Source of the DNA: Hyphomicrobium sp. NDB2Meth4
GTDB lineage: Bacteria; Pseudomonadota; Alphaproteobacteria; Rhizobiales; Hyphomicrobiaceae
Length of the DNA stretch: 64,000 nt
Assembly: GCF_900117445.1 (NCBI RefSeq)
Contig: NZ_FPEJ01000013.1
Span: forward strand, 434,001 to 498,000
Direction: 5' to 3'
Part shown: piece after piece, positions 26,217-34,564 of the stretch
Numbering within the stretch: position 1 is the first letter of the stretch
Layout of the letters: every line of letters begins with the position of its first letter
Position numbers and translations under genes: made by a program
The notes under the pieces: generated by a model
What the model was told of the DNA's origin: nothing
Seen by the model: the letters and a program-made list of their open reading frames with translations, nothing else
The model's database searches: none

Positions 26217-29200
26217 TCATTCGGCTGGCACCGGGGCGTGCTCTGGGACGGTCTCGGTCTCACCGCGCGCATCGCGCCGGCGCCGGCCAAGACCCGCTAA
26301 GGTCGAGAACAGGAACGGCACGAACGTCAGGGTCGCGCATGTGCCGAATATGAGGCCGCCGACAACTGCGCGGCCGAGCGGGGCGTTCTGCTCACCGCCC
26401 TCGCCATGTCCGATCGCCATCGGCAGGATGCCGATGATCATGGCAGTCGCTGTCATCAACACTGGACGCAGGCGGGTGCGCGCCGCGTCTATTGCAGCCT
26501 GCTTGGGGCTTTCCCCTTCAAGCAGCCTGTCGCGGGCGAAGCTCGTGACCAGCACGCTGTTGGCGGTCGAGACGCCGATCACCATGATGAGGCCGGTGAG
26601 GGCGGGCACCGACAACGGCGTGCCCGTCATTACCAGCGCGAACAATGCGCCAGAGATCGCGATCGGCAGGCCGCCCATGGCAATCCCCGGCATGATCCAC
26701 GACTGGAAGTTCACCACCATGACGAGGTAGACGAACACCGCCGCCATCGCCATGCCACCCAGCATCTCCGCATAGGCTTGGTCCATCGACTGCGCCTGCC
26801 CGGCGATCTCGATGCGATTACCCGGCTTCAGCCGCGGCCGCACACTGTCCACCAGCGTGCGGATGTCGCTATACACGCCACCGAGGTCGCGCCCTTCCAC
26901 GTTGGCCAGCAGCGTCGTCGTCGGCTGCAGCGTCGTCCGGTCGATGTTGGCGGCAATCTTGCGCACTTGCAGGGAAGCGAAGGCGCGCAACGGGACGGTC
27001 TCGCCTCCCGTAGATGGCCGCACTGGCGTGTTCAGAAGCTGCTCCAGCGTCGTCAGATTGACCGGCGGCGCCACCACCTGCACCGTATAAGAAGCGCCTT
27101 GCGCCGGATCGGCCCAATAGCTGGGCGATACCGTGCCTGATGCCCCGAGCGCAGCCAGCAGCGCGGTCGCCGCATCCTGCGGTGTCACACCGATCTGCAG
27201 CGCACGGACCCGATCGATCTCCAGGTAGTAGGAAGTGAGGTCGCGCACCTGCCGCTGTGCAATGTCCACCGCACCGGGAACATCATGCATGCGCATCATC
27301 AGTTCGCGTGCGGTCTCCGCGTTGCCCGTCACGTCACGACCGATCAGCCGCACCTCGATGGCGGTCTGCGCCGAGCCGGCAAGCGTCTGCGAGGTGGCAT
27401 CTGCAGGGCGGAAATAGGTGACGAGATCTGGGAACTTCGAATTCAGCATCGCGCGGATTGCGCTCACGTAAATTGGCGTGGGCGCGTGCTTGTCGGCGAG
27501 CTGAATCAGCATGTCGCCATCGAACGAACCGATGACGCCGCTGTCGACCCAGGCGAGGTTTATCGGCTCCGGGCTGCCGATGTTCTCGGCGATAAAGCCC
27601 ACCTCGTCGGATGGGATAATGCGGCGGATCTCGCGCTGCACATCGGCAAACCGCGCCGCCGTCTCTTCCACCCGCAGTCCAGTTGGTGCACGCAGATAGA
27701 TGCGGATCATGCCCGCGTCAGTCTCTGGAAAGAACTCGCGTCCTAGATGGATGCCAGACCACGCACCGATACTGAGCGCAACAAACAGGCCCAACAGTGG
27801 GATCGCCTTCCACCGCAATAGCAGCGCGGCGATGCCGGCAACGATGCGCTCGAGCAGCGACAGAAGCTGGTCGACCCGCGCCGTTACCCAGCCGAAAAAG
27901 CCCTGCGGCGCATGGTGCGGACCGGCGGACAGCATCATTGACGCCAGCGTCGGCACCAACGTGCGCGACAGCACGTAAGATGCTGCCATGGCGAACACCA
28001 CCGACAGCGCGAGAGGGATGAACACGAACGCCGCCGTCCCGGTCAGCAGGAACAGCGGCGAGAAGACGATGCAGATCGACACGGTCGACACAAATTCCGG
28101 GAACGCCACCTCGCTGGCGCTCTTGAGGATCGCTTCCTTGAGCCCAAGTCCCAATTCCAGGTTGCGGTTGATATTCTCGATCTCGACCAGAGCGTTATCG
28201 ACCAGAATGCCGATGGCCAGCATCAGGCCGCCGAGCGTCATCAGGTTGAACGTATTGCCGGTCAAGGCGAGCCCCGTGATCGACGCCAGCAAGGCCAGCG
28301 GGATCGACGTCAGCACGATCAGCGAGGAGCGCCAGCTGCCAAGGAAGACCAGCACGACCAGCGCAACGAGACAGCCGACGACGATCGCCTCCGTCATCAC
28401 GTTATCGATGGCACTGGCGACGAACACCGATTGATCGAACACCGGCGCAATGCTGATGCCTTCCGGTGCTGCCGCCTGCAGCTCCGGCATGCGTGCCTTG
28501 ATCTGGCTGACGATGTCGAGCGTCGAGGCATTGCCGAGCTTCAGGATCGACACGATGACCGCGTTCTGCCCATCGAGGCGCGCGATGTTGCTTTGCACCG
28601 CCTGGCCATCACGCACGCTTGCCACGTCCGAGACGCGAATAACCCGCCCGTCGACCGACCGCAGCGGAAGATCGGCGAAATTCGCTACGGTCTCCGGGCT
28701 GGCGTTCGTGGTGATAGTGATCTCACGCGTGCCCACCCGCAGCGCACCAGATGGCAGCGTAAGGTTCTGCGTTGCGGTTGCCTTTGCAATATCGCTCGCC
28801 GCAATTCCATAAGCCTGCAGCGCCTCTGGCTTCAGGTCGATCATTACCTGTCGTGCTGCGCCACCATAGGGTAGCGAGAGACGGATGCCGCGGATCGACT
28901 GAATCTGTGCGCGCAGCTGCAGGCGTGCGTAATCATAAAGCGCACCATCGGTCAGCGAGTCCGATGCCATCACCAGCTGCAGGATCGGGACGCTCGAAGG
29001 CACATAGGGCACGATCAACGGCGGGTTCGTGCCGGTCGGCATACGCCGCAGGATCGTCTGGCTGACGGAAGTGACCTGTGCGAATGCATCGGTCACGTTC
29101 GTGCCTGGCTGAAAGGTGACGCGGACGATGCCGACGCCGTTGATCGTCTCGGAACGCACCTCCTTGAGGTTGTCGACGTTGTTCATGATGGCGAGTTCGC

Positions 29201-29399
29201 TGAATGAAGTCAGCTTGCTTGCCATCTCCTGCGGATTGAGCCCCTGATACGTCCAGATCAGGTTGATCGCCGGAATGTTCACCGAGGGCAGGATGTCCGT
29301 CGACATCCGCTTGGCGCTGAGGCCGCCAAGCAGCAACAACAGCATGGCGAGGACACCGATGCTGTGGCGGTGCCCCAATGCGTATTTGACGATCCACAC
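26217..29399 (-). CDS. RND-family efflux transporter permease
   Basis: Inner-membrane proton-driven exporter, 1060 residues, with the twelve transmembrane segments and two large periplasmic loops of the AcrB/HAE1 superfamily. TM1 is YALGHRHSIGVLAMLLLLLGGLSA. TM4 carries LGGLMLAIGILVDNALVEIENI, where one aspartate is retained and the second is asparagine, as in several RND subgroups. The C-terminal half repeats the topology (VMVVNFQSWIMPGIAMGGLPIAISG, LTGLIMVIGVSTANSVLVTSFARDR). The adaptor follows and a histidine kinase gene precedes, all on the minus strand. The exported compound cannot be deduced. Confidence 0.9.
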   Translation of the reverse strand: MWIVKYALGHRHSIGVLAMLLLLLGGLSAKRMSTDILPSVNIPAINLIWTYQGLNPQEMASKLTSFSELAIMNNVDNLKEVRSETINGVGIVRVTFQPGTNVTDAFAQVTSVSQTILRRMPTGTNPPLIVPYVPSSVPILQLVMASDSLTDGALYDYARLQLRAQIQSIRGIRLSLPYGGAARQVMIDLKPEALQAYGIAASDIAKATATQNLTLPSGALRVGTREITITTNASPETVANFADLPLRSVDGRVIRVSDVASVRDGQAVQSNIARLDGQNAVIVSILKLGNASTLDIVSQIKARMPELQAAAPEGISIAPVFDQSVFVASAIDNVMTEAIVVGCLVALVVLVFLGSWRSSLIVLTSIPLALLASITGLALTGNTFNLMTLGGLMLAIGILVDNALVEIENINRNLELGLGLKEAILKSASEVAFPEFVSTVSICIVFSPLFLLTGTAAFVFIPLALSVVFAMAASYVLSRTLVPTLASMMLSAGPHHAPQGFFGWVTARVDQLLSLLERIVAGIAALLLRWKAIPLLGLFVALSIGAWSGIHLGREFFPETDAGMIRIYLRAPTGLRVEETAARFADVQREIRRIIPSDEVGFIAENIGSPEPINLAWVDSGVIGSFDGDMLIQLADKHAPTPIYVSAIRAMLNSKFPDLVTYFRPADATSQTLAGSAQTAIEVRLIGRDVTGNAETARELMMRMHDVPGAVDIAQRQVRDLTSYYLEIDRVRALQIGVTPQDAATALLAALGASGTVSPSYWADPAQGASYTVQVVAPPVNLTTLEQLLNTPVRPSTGGETVPLRAFASLQVRKIAANIDRTTLQPTTTLLANVEGRDLGGVYSDIRTLVDSVRPRLKPGNRIEIAGQAQSMDQAYAEMLGGMAMAAVFVYLVMVVNFQSWIMPGIAMGGLPIAISGALFALVMTGTPLSVPALTGLIMVIGVSTANSVLVTSFARDRLLEGESPKQAAIDAARTRLRPVLMTATAMIIGILPMAIGHGEGGEQNAPLGRAVVGGLIFGTCATLTFVPFLFSTLAGLGRRRRDARGETETVPEHAPVPAE

Positions 29400-29454
29400 G
29401 GTCCGCCCCCAACCCTTGGTCTATCTCGTGCTACGCTGACGGGCCTTGAGACAC

Positions 29455-30873
29455 TCACACGGCATCGGCGACGTCCTGCATTCTCAGCGGCCGCTCATCG
29501 CTCGGGTCGATCGACATCCGTTCGGCCGGAATCATGATCTGCACGCACAGGCCGCTCCCATGCGGCTTGTTCTCCAGATGCAAACCGAGCCCATCCTTGT
29601 CGAGCGCCGTCTGCGCGATGGCTAGTCCCAGCCCGCTGCCAATCGGGCTCTTGTTGCGCCCGCGGTAAAAGCGCCGCGTCACGGCAAGCAATTCGTCTTC
29701 AGGAATGCCGGGGCCGGAATCCTGCAGCTTCAGCAATGTCCCCTTTGGTGTCGGCAACAGCGACCAGCGCACAGTTCCGTTGCCAGGCGTGTGCTGCAAC
29801 GCGTTCTCAGTGAGGTTGCGCACCGCCATATGGAATGCGTCCGGGTTGACGCGAATCCGGCAGCGGAAGAGGGCATCGTCGATGATGGGTGGAGCGTCGC
29901 GCTCTCCTGCATGCAGCGCATCGCAGATCGTCTTCAGCTTTGGACCAACCACGATCCATTCCTGTATGGCGTGTTGTTGCTCTGCGTCCGCGCTGGCCAT
30001 GGCCAGGAGCTGCGTCGCCATCCGGTTGGTGCGATCCGCCGCGGTAATTGCGTTCTGCAATGCATGATGACGGATGGCGGGGTCGGCCGCGGCAAGCGCG
30101 ATCTGCACCTGCGTGCGCAGGCCCGCCAGCGGTGTACGTAACTCGTGCGCGGCAAAGGCAGTCACGCTGCGCTCGTGTTCTCGCGCAGCCACAACCTTCT
30201 CGAACAGCTCGTTGAGTTCGTCGACGACCGGCTGGATTTCACTCGGGGTGCGCGCAAGGGCAAGCGGGCCCAAGGCATCGGGTGAGCGCTCGGCAAGCGC
30301 CGCTGTCAGGCGCCGCAAAGGCTCGAGCCCCTGCCTCAGCGCCAGCCAGATCAGCCCTGCCAAGACGCCGAGCACAATCAATCCGGGAACGGCAAGTCCC
30401 CACATCAGCTCGCGCACCAGCCGCTCGCGATGCGCGATGCTGTCACCGACCAGCACGCGAAAGCCGCGGCCGCGATCCTCGCTGGCGAAAACGCGCCAAC
30501 GTGTTCCGTTGATGACCTGGTTGGAATAGCCGCTGCTGACGTTGGTGAGCTGCGTCGTTGGCGCTTCACTCGACTTTCCGACGAGCCGGCCGTCGATCGA
30601 CCAGATCTGGCACGCGAGGCGGAAGTTCGTATCGAGCGTGGGGATCGGCACCGTCTGGTTGGCAACGCGTACGCCGGAAACGGCACCCACGACGTGCACG
30701 CCCGCATCGTCCATCAACGATGATACCATTCGCGTCGCTTCCTCGAGGCGAACGTCGAGAACGCGTTCGAGCTCTTTGCGGTTGCCCGAATAGATCCAAG
30801 CCATACCGCACAGCCACACGATGCCCGTGGCGAGCATCAACAGGCCGAATAGACGCGCTGTCATCGACTTCAT
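29455..30873 (-). CDS. Sensor histidine kinase
   Basis: Membrane sensor kinase of 472 residues. Two transmembrane segments (about 7-30, and VPGLIVLGVLAGLIWLAL near 170) flank a periplasmic sensing domain. A HAMP-like linker precedes the dimerisation histidine in VTAFAAHELRTPLAGLR. The ATPase domain has an N-box (HMAVRNLTENALQHTP), G1 (LLKLQDSGPGIPEDEL) and G2 (NKSPIGSGLGLAIAQ). ATG 30873 follows GAGGTGATT; the longer frame to 30909 has no support. Its likely partner is the OmpR-type regulator at 31.8 kb on the other strand. Adjacency to the pump suggests pump control. Confidence 0.9.
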   Translation of the reverse strand: MKSMTARLFGLLMLATGIVWLCGMAWIYSGNRKELERVLDVRLEEATRMVSSLMDDAGVHVVGAVSGVRVANQTVPIPTLDTNFRLACQIWSIDGRLVGKSSEAPTTQLTNVSSGYSNQVINGTRWRVFASEDRGRGFRVLVGDSIAHRERLVRELMWGLAVPGLIVLGVLAGLIWLALRQGLEPLRRLTAALAERSPDALGPLALARTPSEIQPVVDELNELFEKVVAAREHERSVTAFAAHELRTPLAGLRTQVQIALAAADPAIRHHALQNAITAADRTNRMATQLLAMASADAEQQHAIQEWIVVGPKLKTICDALHAGERDAPPIIDDALFRCRIRVNPDAFHMAVRNLTENALQHTPGNGTVRWSLLPTPKGTLLKLQDSGPGIPEDELLAVTRRFYRGRNKSPIGSGLGLAIAQTALDKDGLGLHLENKPHGSGLCVQIMIPAERMSIDPSDERPLRMQDVADAV

Positions 30874-30970
30874 AATCACCTCTCGATGAAGAACGCTGCA
30901 GGCAGCCAACCGAACGGCTGCCAGCTTAAGCCAGCCTTAAGAATGCGCGAACGACGTGGCGCGTGCTGCA

Positions 30971-31666
30971 TCATGCCTGCGATCCGGGACCGTTAGCCGG
31001 TGCGCGGCTGATCTGCGGATCGGGCAGCACCACGGTGCGCGAACCTGGCGGAACGCGATCGAAGAGGTCGATCACGTCATGGTCGAGCAACCGGATGCAC
31101 CCGCTCGACGTCGCCTTGCCGAGCGAGGCCGGACGCCCGCCGCCGTGAATGCGGTAAAGCGTGTCGCGCCCGTTCTGATAAAGATAGAGTGCGCGCGCAC
31201 CGAGTGGATTTTCAGGCCCTCCGGGCATGCCTTTGGCGAACGGCGCGGTTCGAGGATCACGCGCCACCATCTCAGCCGGTGGCGTCCACGTGGGCCATTG
31301 CGCCTTGCGTGCGACTGTCGCGGTGCCACTCCAGCCAAAGCCTTCGCGGCCCACTTCAATCCCGTAGCGAAGCGCCCGACCCTCGGCGGTTACAAGATAG
31401 AGATAGCGGTTCGGCGTATCGACGATGATTGTTCCCTTCGGCTCGCTGCCGCGGTAGGCAACTTCCTGCCGCCGGAAGCGCGGATCCAGACGGCCGACGT
31501 CGACTGCGGCCAGCGGGAACTTCTCGTTCGGCCGCGCGCCATATTCCCGGCGCTCCGATTCTGACGCATCGAATGGCAGGCCCAGCCACGAATACTCAGT
31601 TGAAGCGCACCCTGACAGGGATACCAAAAGCGACAATCCAGCGATAATCCCACGCAAGTTCGGCAT
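30971..31666 (-). CDS. L,D-transpeptidase (YkuD domain) lipoprotein
   Basis: Cell-envelope enzyme of 231 residues that forms or exchanges peptidoglycan cross-links. The N-terminus (IIAGLSLLVSLSGCAST) is a lipoprotein signal with the lipobox cysteine. The YkuD catalytic region is YRIHGGGRPASLGKATSSGCIRLLDHDVIDL, with the histidine and the nucleophilic cysteine. The upstream segment IIVDTPNRYLYLV...RYGIEVGREGFGWSGTA is typical. ATG 31666 starts the lipoprotein signal; the frame to 31723 extends it without cause. It precedes the kinase gene by 97 bases on the same strand. Confidence 0.9.
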   Translation of the reverse strand: MPNLRGIIAGLSLLVSLSGCASTEYSWLGLPFDASESERREYGARPNEKFPLAAVDVGRLDPRFRRQEVAYRGSEPKGTIIVDTPNRYLYLVTAEGRALRYGIEVGREGFGWSGTATVARKAQWPTWTPPAEMVARDPRTAPFAKGMPGGPENPLGARALYLYQNGRDTLYRIHGGGRPASLGKATSSGCIRLLDHDVIDLFDRVPPGSRTVVLPDPQISRAPANGPGSQA

Positions 31667-31843
31667 CGAGCCCGTCCCCCAACGAATGTCACGCCATATT
31701 CGCCGCACACGAATAGTCGGCATGGGGCACCCTAGCGGCCTACATTAAGGCAAGCTTAAGTGACGGCTGGCGCGCTGACCGCCGCTGCGCGACACTTTGG
31801 CCGTCCGGGCTAAACGCATCCATCCAACGAGGGAACACGGCAA

Positions 31844-32500
31844 ATGCGACTGTTGGTGGTCGAGGACGACGCAGTTCTGCGCAGCGGCCTCACCGTCGGT
31901 CTTGGCCTCCACGGCTTCACAGCGGAAGCGGTAGAAACATGTGCCGATGCCCTTTCCGCACTCGCGAGCACAACCTTCGACGCGGTCGTTCTCGACCTAA
32001 TGCTGCCCGATGGCTCCGGCTTCGACGTGCTGCGCGAACTGCGCCGGCGCAACGATCCGGTGCCGGTTCTGCTGCTGACCGCGCGCGATGCCGTGAGCGA
32101 TCGCGTGCGCGGCCTCGACGACGGCGCCGATGATTACATGGGCAAGCCGTTCGATCTCGACGAGCTTGCCGCGCGCCTTCGTGCATTGCGTCGCCGCGCC
32201 GTCGGCCGCGCCACCGCGACGATCACTTGGCAGGGATTGCTGCTCGATCCGGAGCGCCGCACGGTTAGCAGCGGAGATGAACCGATCAACCTGTCGCGGC
32301 GTGAGTTCGCGCTGCTTCTCGCGCTCGTCGAGCGCCCCGGTGTCATTCATTCCAAGCCCGACCTCGAGGCTGTGCTCTACGGCTGGCAGGAAGAGGTCGA
32401 TAGCAACGCGGTGGAAGTCCACATCCACAATCTGCGCGCCAAGATCGGCCGTGATCGCATCGAGACGGTGCGCGGCCTCGGCTACCGCGCCAAGCAGTAG
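31844..32500 (+). CDS. OmpR/PhoB-family response regulator
   Basis: DNA-binding response regulator of 218 residues. The receiver domain has the acidic pair EDD at 7-9, the phosphorylated Asp51 in AVVLDLMLPDGSGF, threonine in LLLTARD and the lysine in DDYMGKPFDL. The C-terminal winged helix ends VEVHIHNLRAKIGRDRIETVRGLGYRAK, as in PhoB/QseB types. It is transcribed away from the transpeptidase-kinase-pump run; the 177-base gap between them probably holds both promoters. Pairing with the kinase is inferred from proximity. Confidence 0.93.
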   Translation: MRLLVVEDDAVLRSGLTVGLGLHGFTAEAVETCADALSALASTTFDAVVLDLMLPDGSGFDVLRELRRRNDPVPVLLLTARDAVSDRVRGLDDGADDYMGKPFDLDELAARLRALRRRAVGRATATITWQGLLLDPERRTVSSGDEPINLSRREFALLLALVERPGVIHSKPDLEAVLYGWQEEVDSNAVEVHIHNLRAKIGRDRIETVRGLGYRAKQ

Positions 32501-32772
32501 CCGCCTCCCGCGTCGCAGCCTTTGATCACCCAGAACGGCCATCGCGCGGGGCCATACAACGTATGCCGGCAGCCGCCCTGCAAACTTTGGAAGTACCCCC
32601 GCCCGCGGCACGCTAACTGCAAAGTCCCGCGTACGAGGAATGCTCGTCGCTGTCTGAAGGCTCACCGTATCGCTACTGGGCGATGGGCGCACGCAGGCGG
32701 GAGGTGACTGTTCCAAACTGAGGCAACGCGGGTGGCCAGGTTGGTCGGCCCCTACAGCGAGGAAACTTCCTA

Positions 32773-33447
32773 ATGCTGCTGTCTTCGATAGAGACCGCGG
32801 GACTTAAACGTCAGGTCCGGTTCTTAGGGATCGAACTCGAGATTCGCGGCTCCGTCCTCCGGCCGCGCAAGGAAACCGAACTCCTCGGACGCGTCGCTCG
32901 GCGGCTTCTGGACGACACCGCTGAAGCGTCCATGTGCATCGATATGTGCTGCGGTTCGGGAAATCTCGCCTTGGCGCTCGCAAGGCACGCGCCTGACCTT
33001 CAGGTAATTGCTTGCGACCTGACCGCCGGCGCTGTGCAGAACGCGCTTCACAACGTCGTCCAGCTGGGGTTCCAAGACCAGGTTGCGGTGGTGCAGGGTG
33101 ACATGTTCAAGCCCCTGGCCGGTCTCGAAGGCAAGATCGATCTGATCGTATCCAACCCGCCGTATATCTCGACATCGCGCTTGCTCAGCGGAGACCGCGC
33201 ACATCTGCTCATCAATGAGCCGCGCGAAGCTTTCGACGGGGGCCCCTACGGCATCAGCCTACATTCGCGATTGATCACCGAGGGCGTCGCGTTCCTCAAA
33301 TCCGGCGGATGGTTGGCCTTCGAGTTTGGTCTGGGCCAGGACCGTCAGGTCGCCGCGCTACTGAAGCGCGCGCGCGCCTTCGAGGAACCGCAGTGGCATC
33401 TCAATGAGGACGGCGACAAGCGCGTCGTCTGCGCCCGCAAGATTTGA
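32773..33447 (+). CDS. HemK-like N5-glutamine / small-molecule methyltransferase
   Basis: SAM-dependent methyltransferase of 224 residues. The SAM loop is CIDMCCGSGNLALALARHAP and the catalytic motif is LIVSNPPYISTSRL, the NPPY class used for amide or ring nitrogens. RPRKETELL resembles the RPxTE motif of PrmC/HemK. The usual N-terminal helical domain of PrmC is missing, so it is a short paralogue and not the housekeeping release-factor methylase. ATG 32773 follows GAGGAAACTTCCTA. It converges on the threonine-aldolase-like gene; the substrate is unknown. Confidence 0.8.
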   Translation: MLLSSIETAGLKRQVRFLGIELEIRGSVLRPRKETELLGRVARRLLDDTAEASMCIDMCCGSGNLALALARHAPDLQVIACDLTAGAVQNALHNVVQLGFQDQVAVVQGDMFKPLAGLEGKIDLIVSNPPYISTSRLLSGDRAHLLINEPREAFDGGPYGISLHSRLITEGVAFLKSGGWLAFEFGLGQDRQVAALLKRARAFEEPQWHLNEDGDKRVVCARKI

Positions 33448-33474
33448 GCGCCCGGCGCGCCAGCGGCGCTTTAT
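33447..33474 (+). terminator. Weak stem-loop after the methyltransferase gene
   Basis: AGCGCC (33447-33452) can pair with GGCGCT (33465-33470), followed by TTATT. The stem is only six pairs with a GC-rich loop. It may terminate the methyltransferase transcript at the convergent junction, but support is limited. Confidence 0.35.
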
Positions 33475-34553
33475 TCGCCTCCCGGAATGATGGGGCCAGT
33501 CAGCCTTTGCGGGCACATCATCGCATTAGCGGCGCAAGCAGCAATGTCGTCAGCCAGTTGGTCGACGCGCCCAGGGTCTGAATCCCACGCAAACATGAAG
33601 CGCGCCCCGCCACCGATAAAGGTGTAAAAGCTCCAACCGCGCTCGCGCAGCGCTGCAAGAACTGGTGCGGGCGCGCTCATGAACACGGCATTCGCCTGCA
33701 CCGGAAACATGAGCTCAACGCCTGGTATGCCTTCGATCCTTGAGGCCAACCGCGTCGCACAGGAATTGGCGTGCCTTGCGTTCCGCAGCCAAGCGCCACT
33801 TTCCAACAGACCAACCCAAGGAGCTGACAGGAACCTCATCTTGGCCGCAAGCTGCCCAGCCTGCTTGCACCGATAGCCGAACTCTTTGGCAAGCTCCCGA
33901 TCGAAAAACACGACCGCTTCGCCCACAGCCATGCCGTTCTTCGTGCCGCCGAAACAGAGAACATCGACCCCGGCTCGCCACGTCATTTCGGCGGGGGAGC
34001 AATCGATTTTTGCGCAGGCATGCGCGAAGCGAGCGCCGTCCATATGCAGCTTGAGACCAAGTGCTCGGCAGGTCGCTGAAATAGCCTCCAGCTCTTCAAT
34101 GCGATAGATCTGCCCGGTCTCGGTCGGCTGCGTGACCGTCACGACGCGCGGCTTAGGAAAGTGAATATCGGATCGGCTATTGGCCAAGGTGTGGATCGCC
34201 TGTCGCGTCAGCTTCCCGTTCGCCGTCTGCGCAACGAGCAGCTTCGATCCGTTGGAGAAGAACTCGGGAGCGCCGCACTCGTCCGTTTCTACATGCGCCG
34301 ACGATGAGCAGATGACGCTGTGATACGACTGGCAGAGAGTGGAAAGCGCTAGCGCATTTGCCGCTGTACCATTGAAAACGAAGAAGACCTCGCAGTTCGT
34401 CTGGAACAACTCCCTAAACGCGTCTGCTGCCCTTCGTGTCCAGTCGTCCTCGCCATAGGCCGCAGCGGAGCCGCGATTAGCGAGCTCCATCGCGGCCCAT
34501 GCATCGGGACAGATCCCTGCATAGTTATCGCTTGCAAACTGCTGACTTGTCAT
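33471..34553 (-). CDS. Threonine-aldolase-like PLP enzyme
   Basis: PLP-dependent enzyme of 360 residues of the low-specificity L-threonine aldolase/beta-eliminating lyase family, which splits threonine to glycine and acetaldehyde. The cofactor lysine is in VLCFGGTKNGMAVGEAVVF; HMDGARFAHACA carries the PLP-contacting aspartate; HVETDECGAPEF and QPTETGQIY are typical. ATG 34553 is 11 bases past the stop of the upstream fusion gene; a TTG at 34568 would overlap that stop. Sharing a transcript with a cystathionine-lyase fusion suggests a common role in amino-acid turnover or a specialised metabolite. Confidence 0.85.
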   Translation of the reverse strand: MTSQQFASDNYAGICPDAWAAMELANRGSAAAYGEDDWTRRAADAFRELFQTNCEVFFVFNGTAANALALSTLCQSYHSVICSSSAHVETDECGAPEFFSNGSKLLVAQTANGKLTRQAIHTLANSRSDIHFPKPRVVTVTQPTETGQIYRIEELEAISATCRALGLKLHMDGARFAHACAKIDCSPAEMTWRAGVDVLCFGGTKNGMAVGEAVVFFDRELAKEFGYRCKQAGQLAAKMRFLSAPWVGLLESGAWLRNARHANSCATRLASRIEGIPGVELMFPVQANAVFMSAPAPVLAALRERGWSFYTFIGGGARFMFAWDSDPGRVDQLADDIAACAANAMMCPQRLTGPIIPGGE

Positions 34554-34564
34554 GTTCCGGCGGC

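Noticed and set aside
26217-29399. Inactive RND pump because TM4 has VDN in place of AcrB's DD
   Set aside because: Many functional RND subgroups carry a single aspartate there, so this is not evidence of inactivation.
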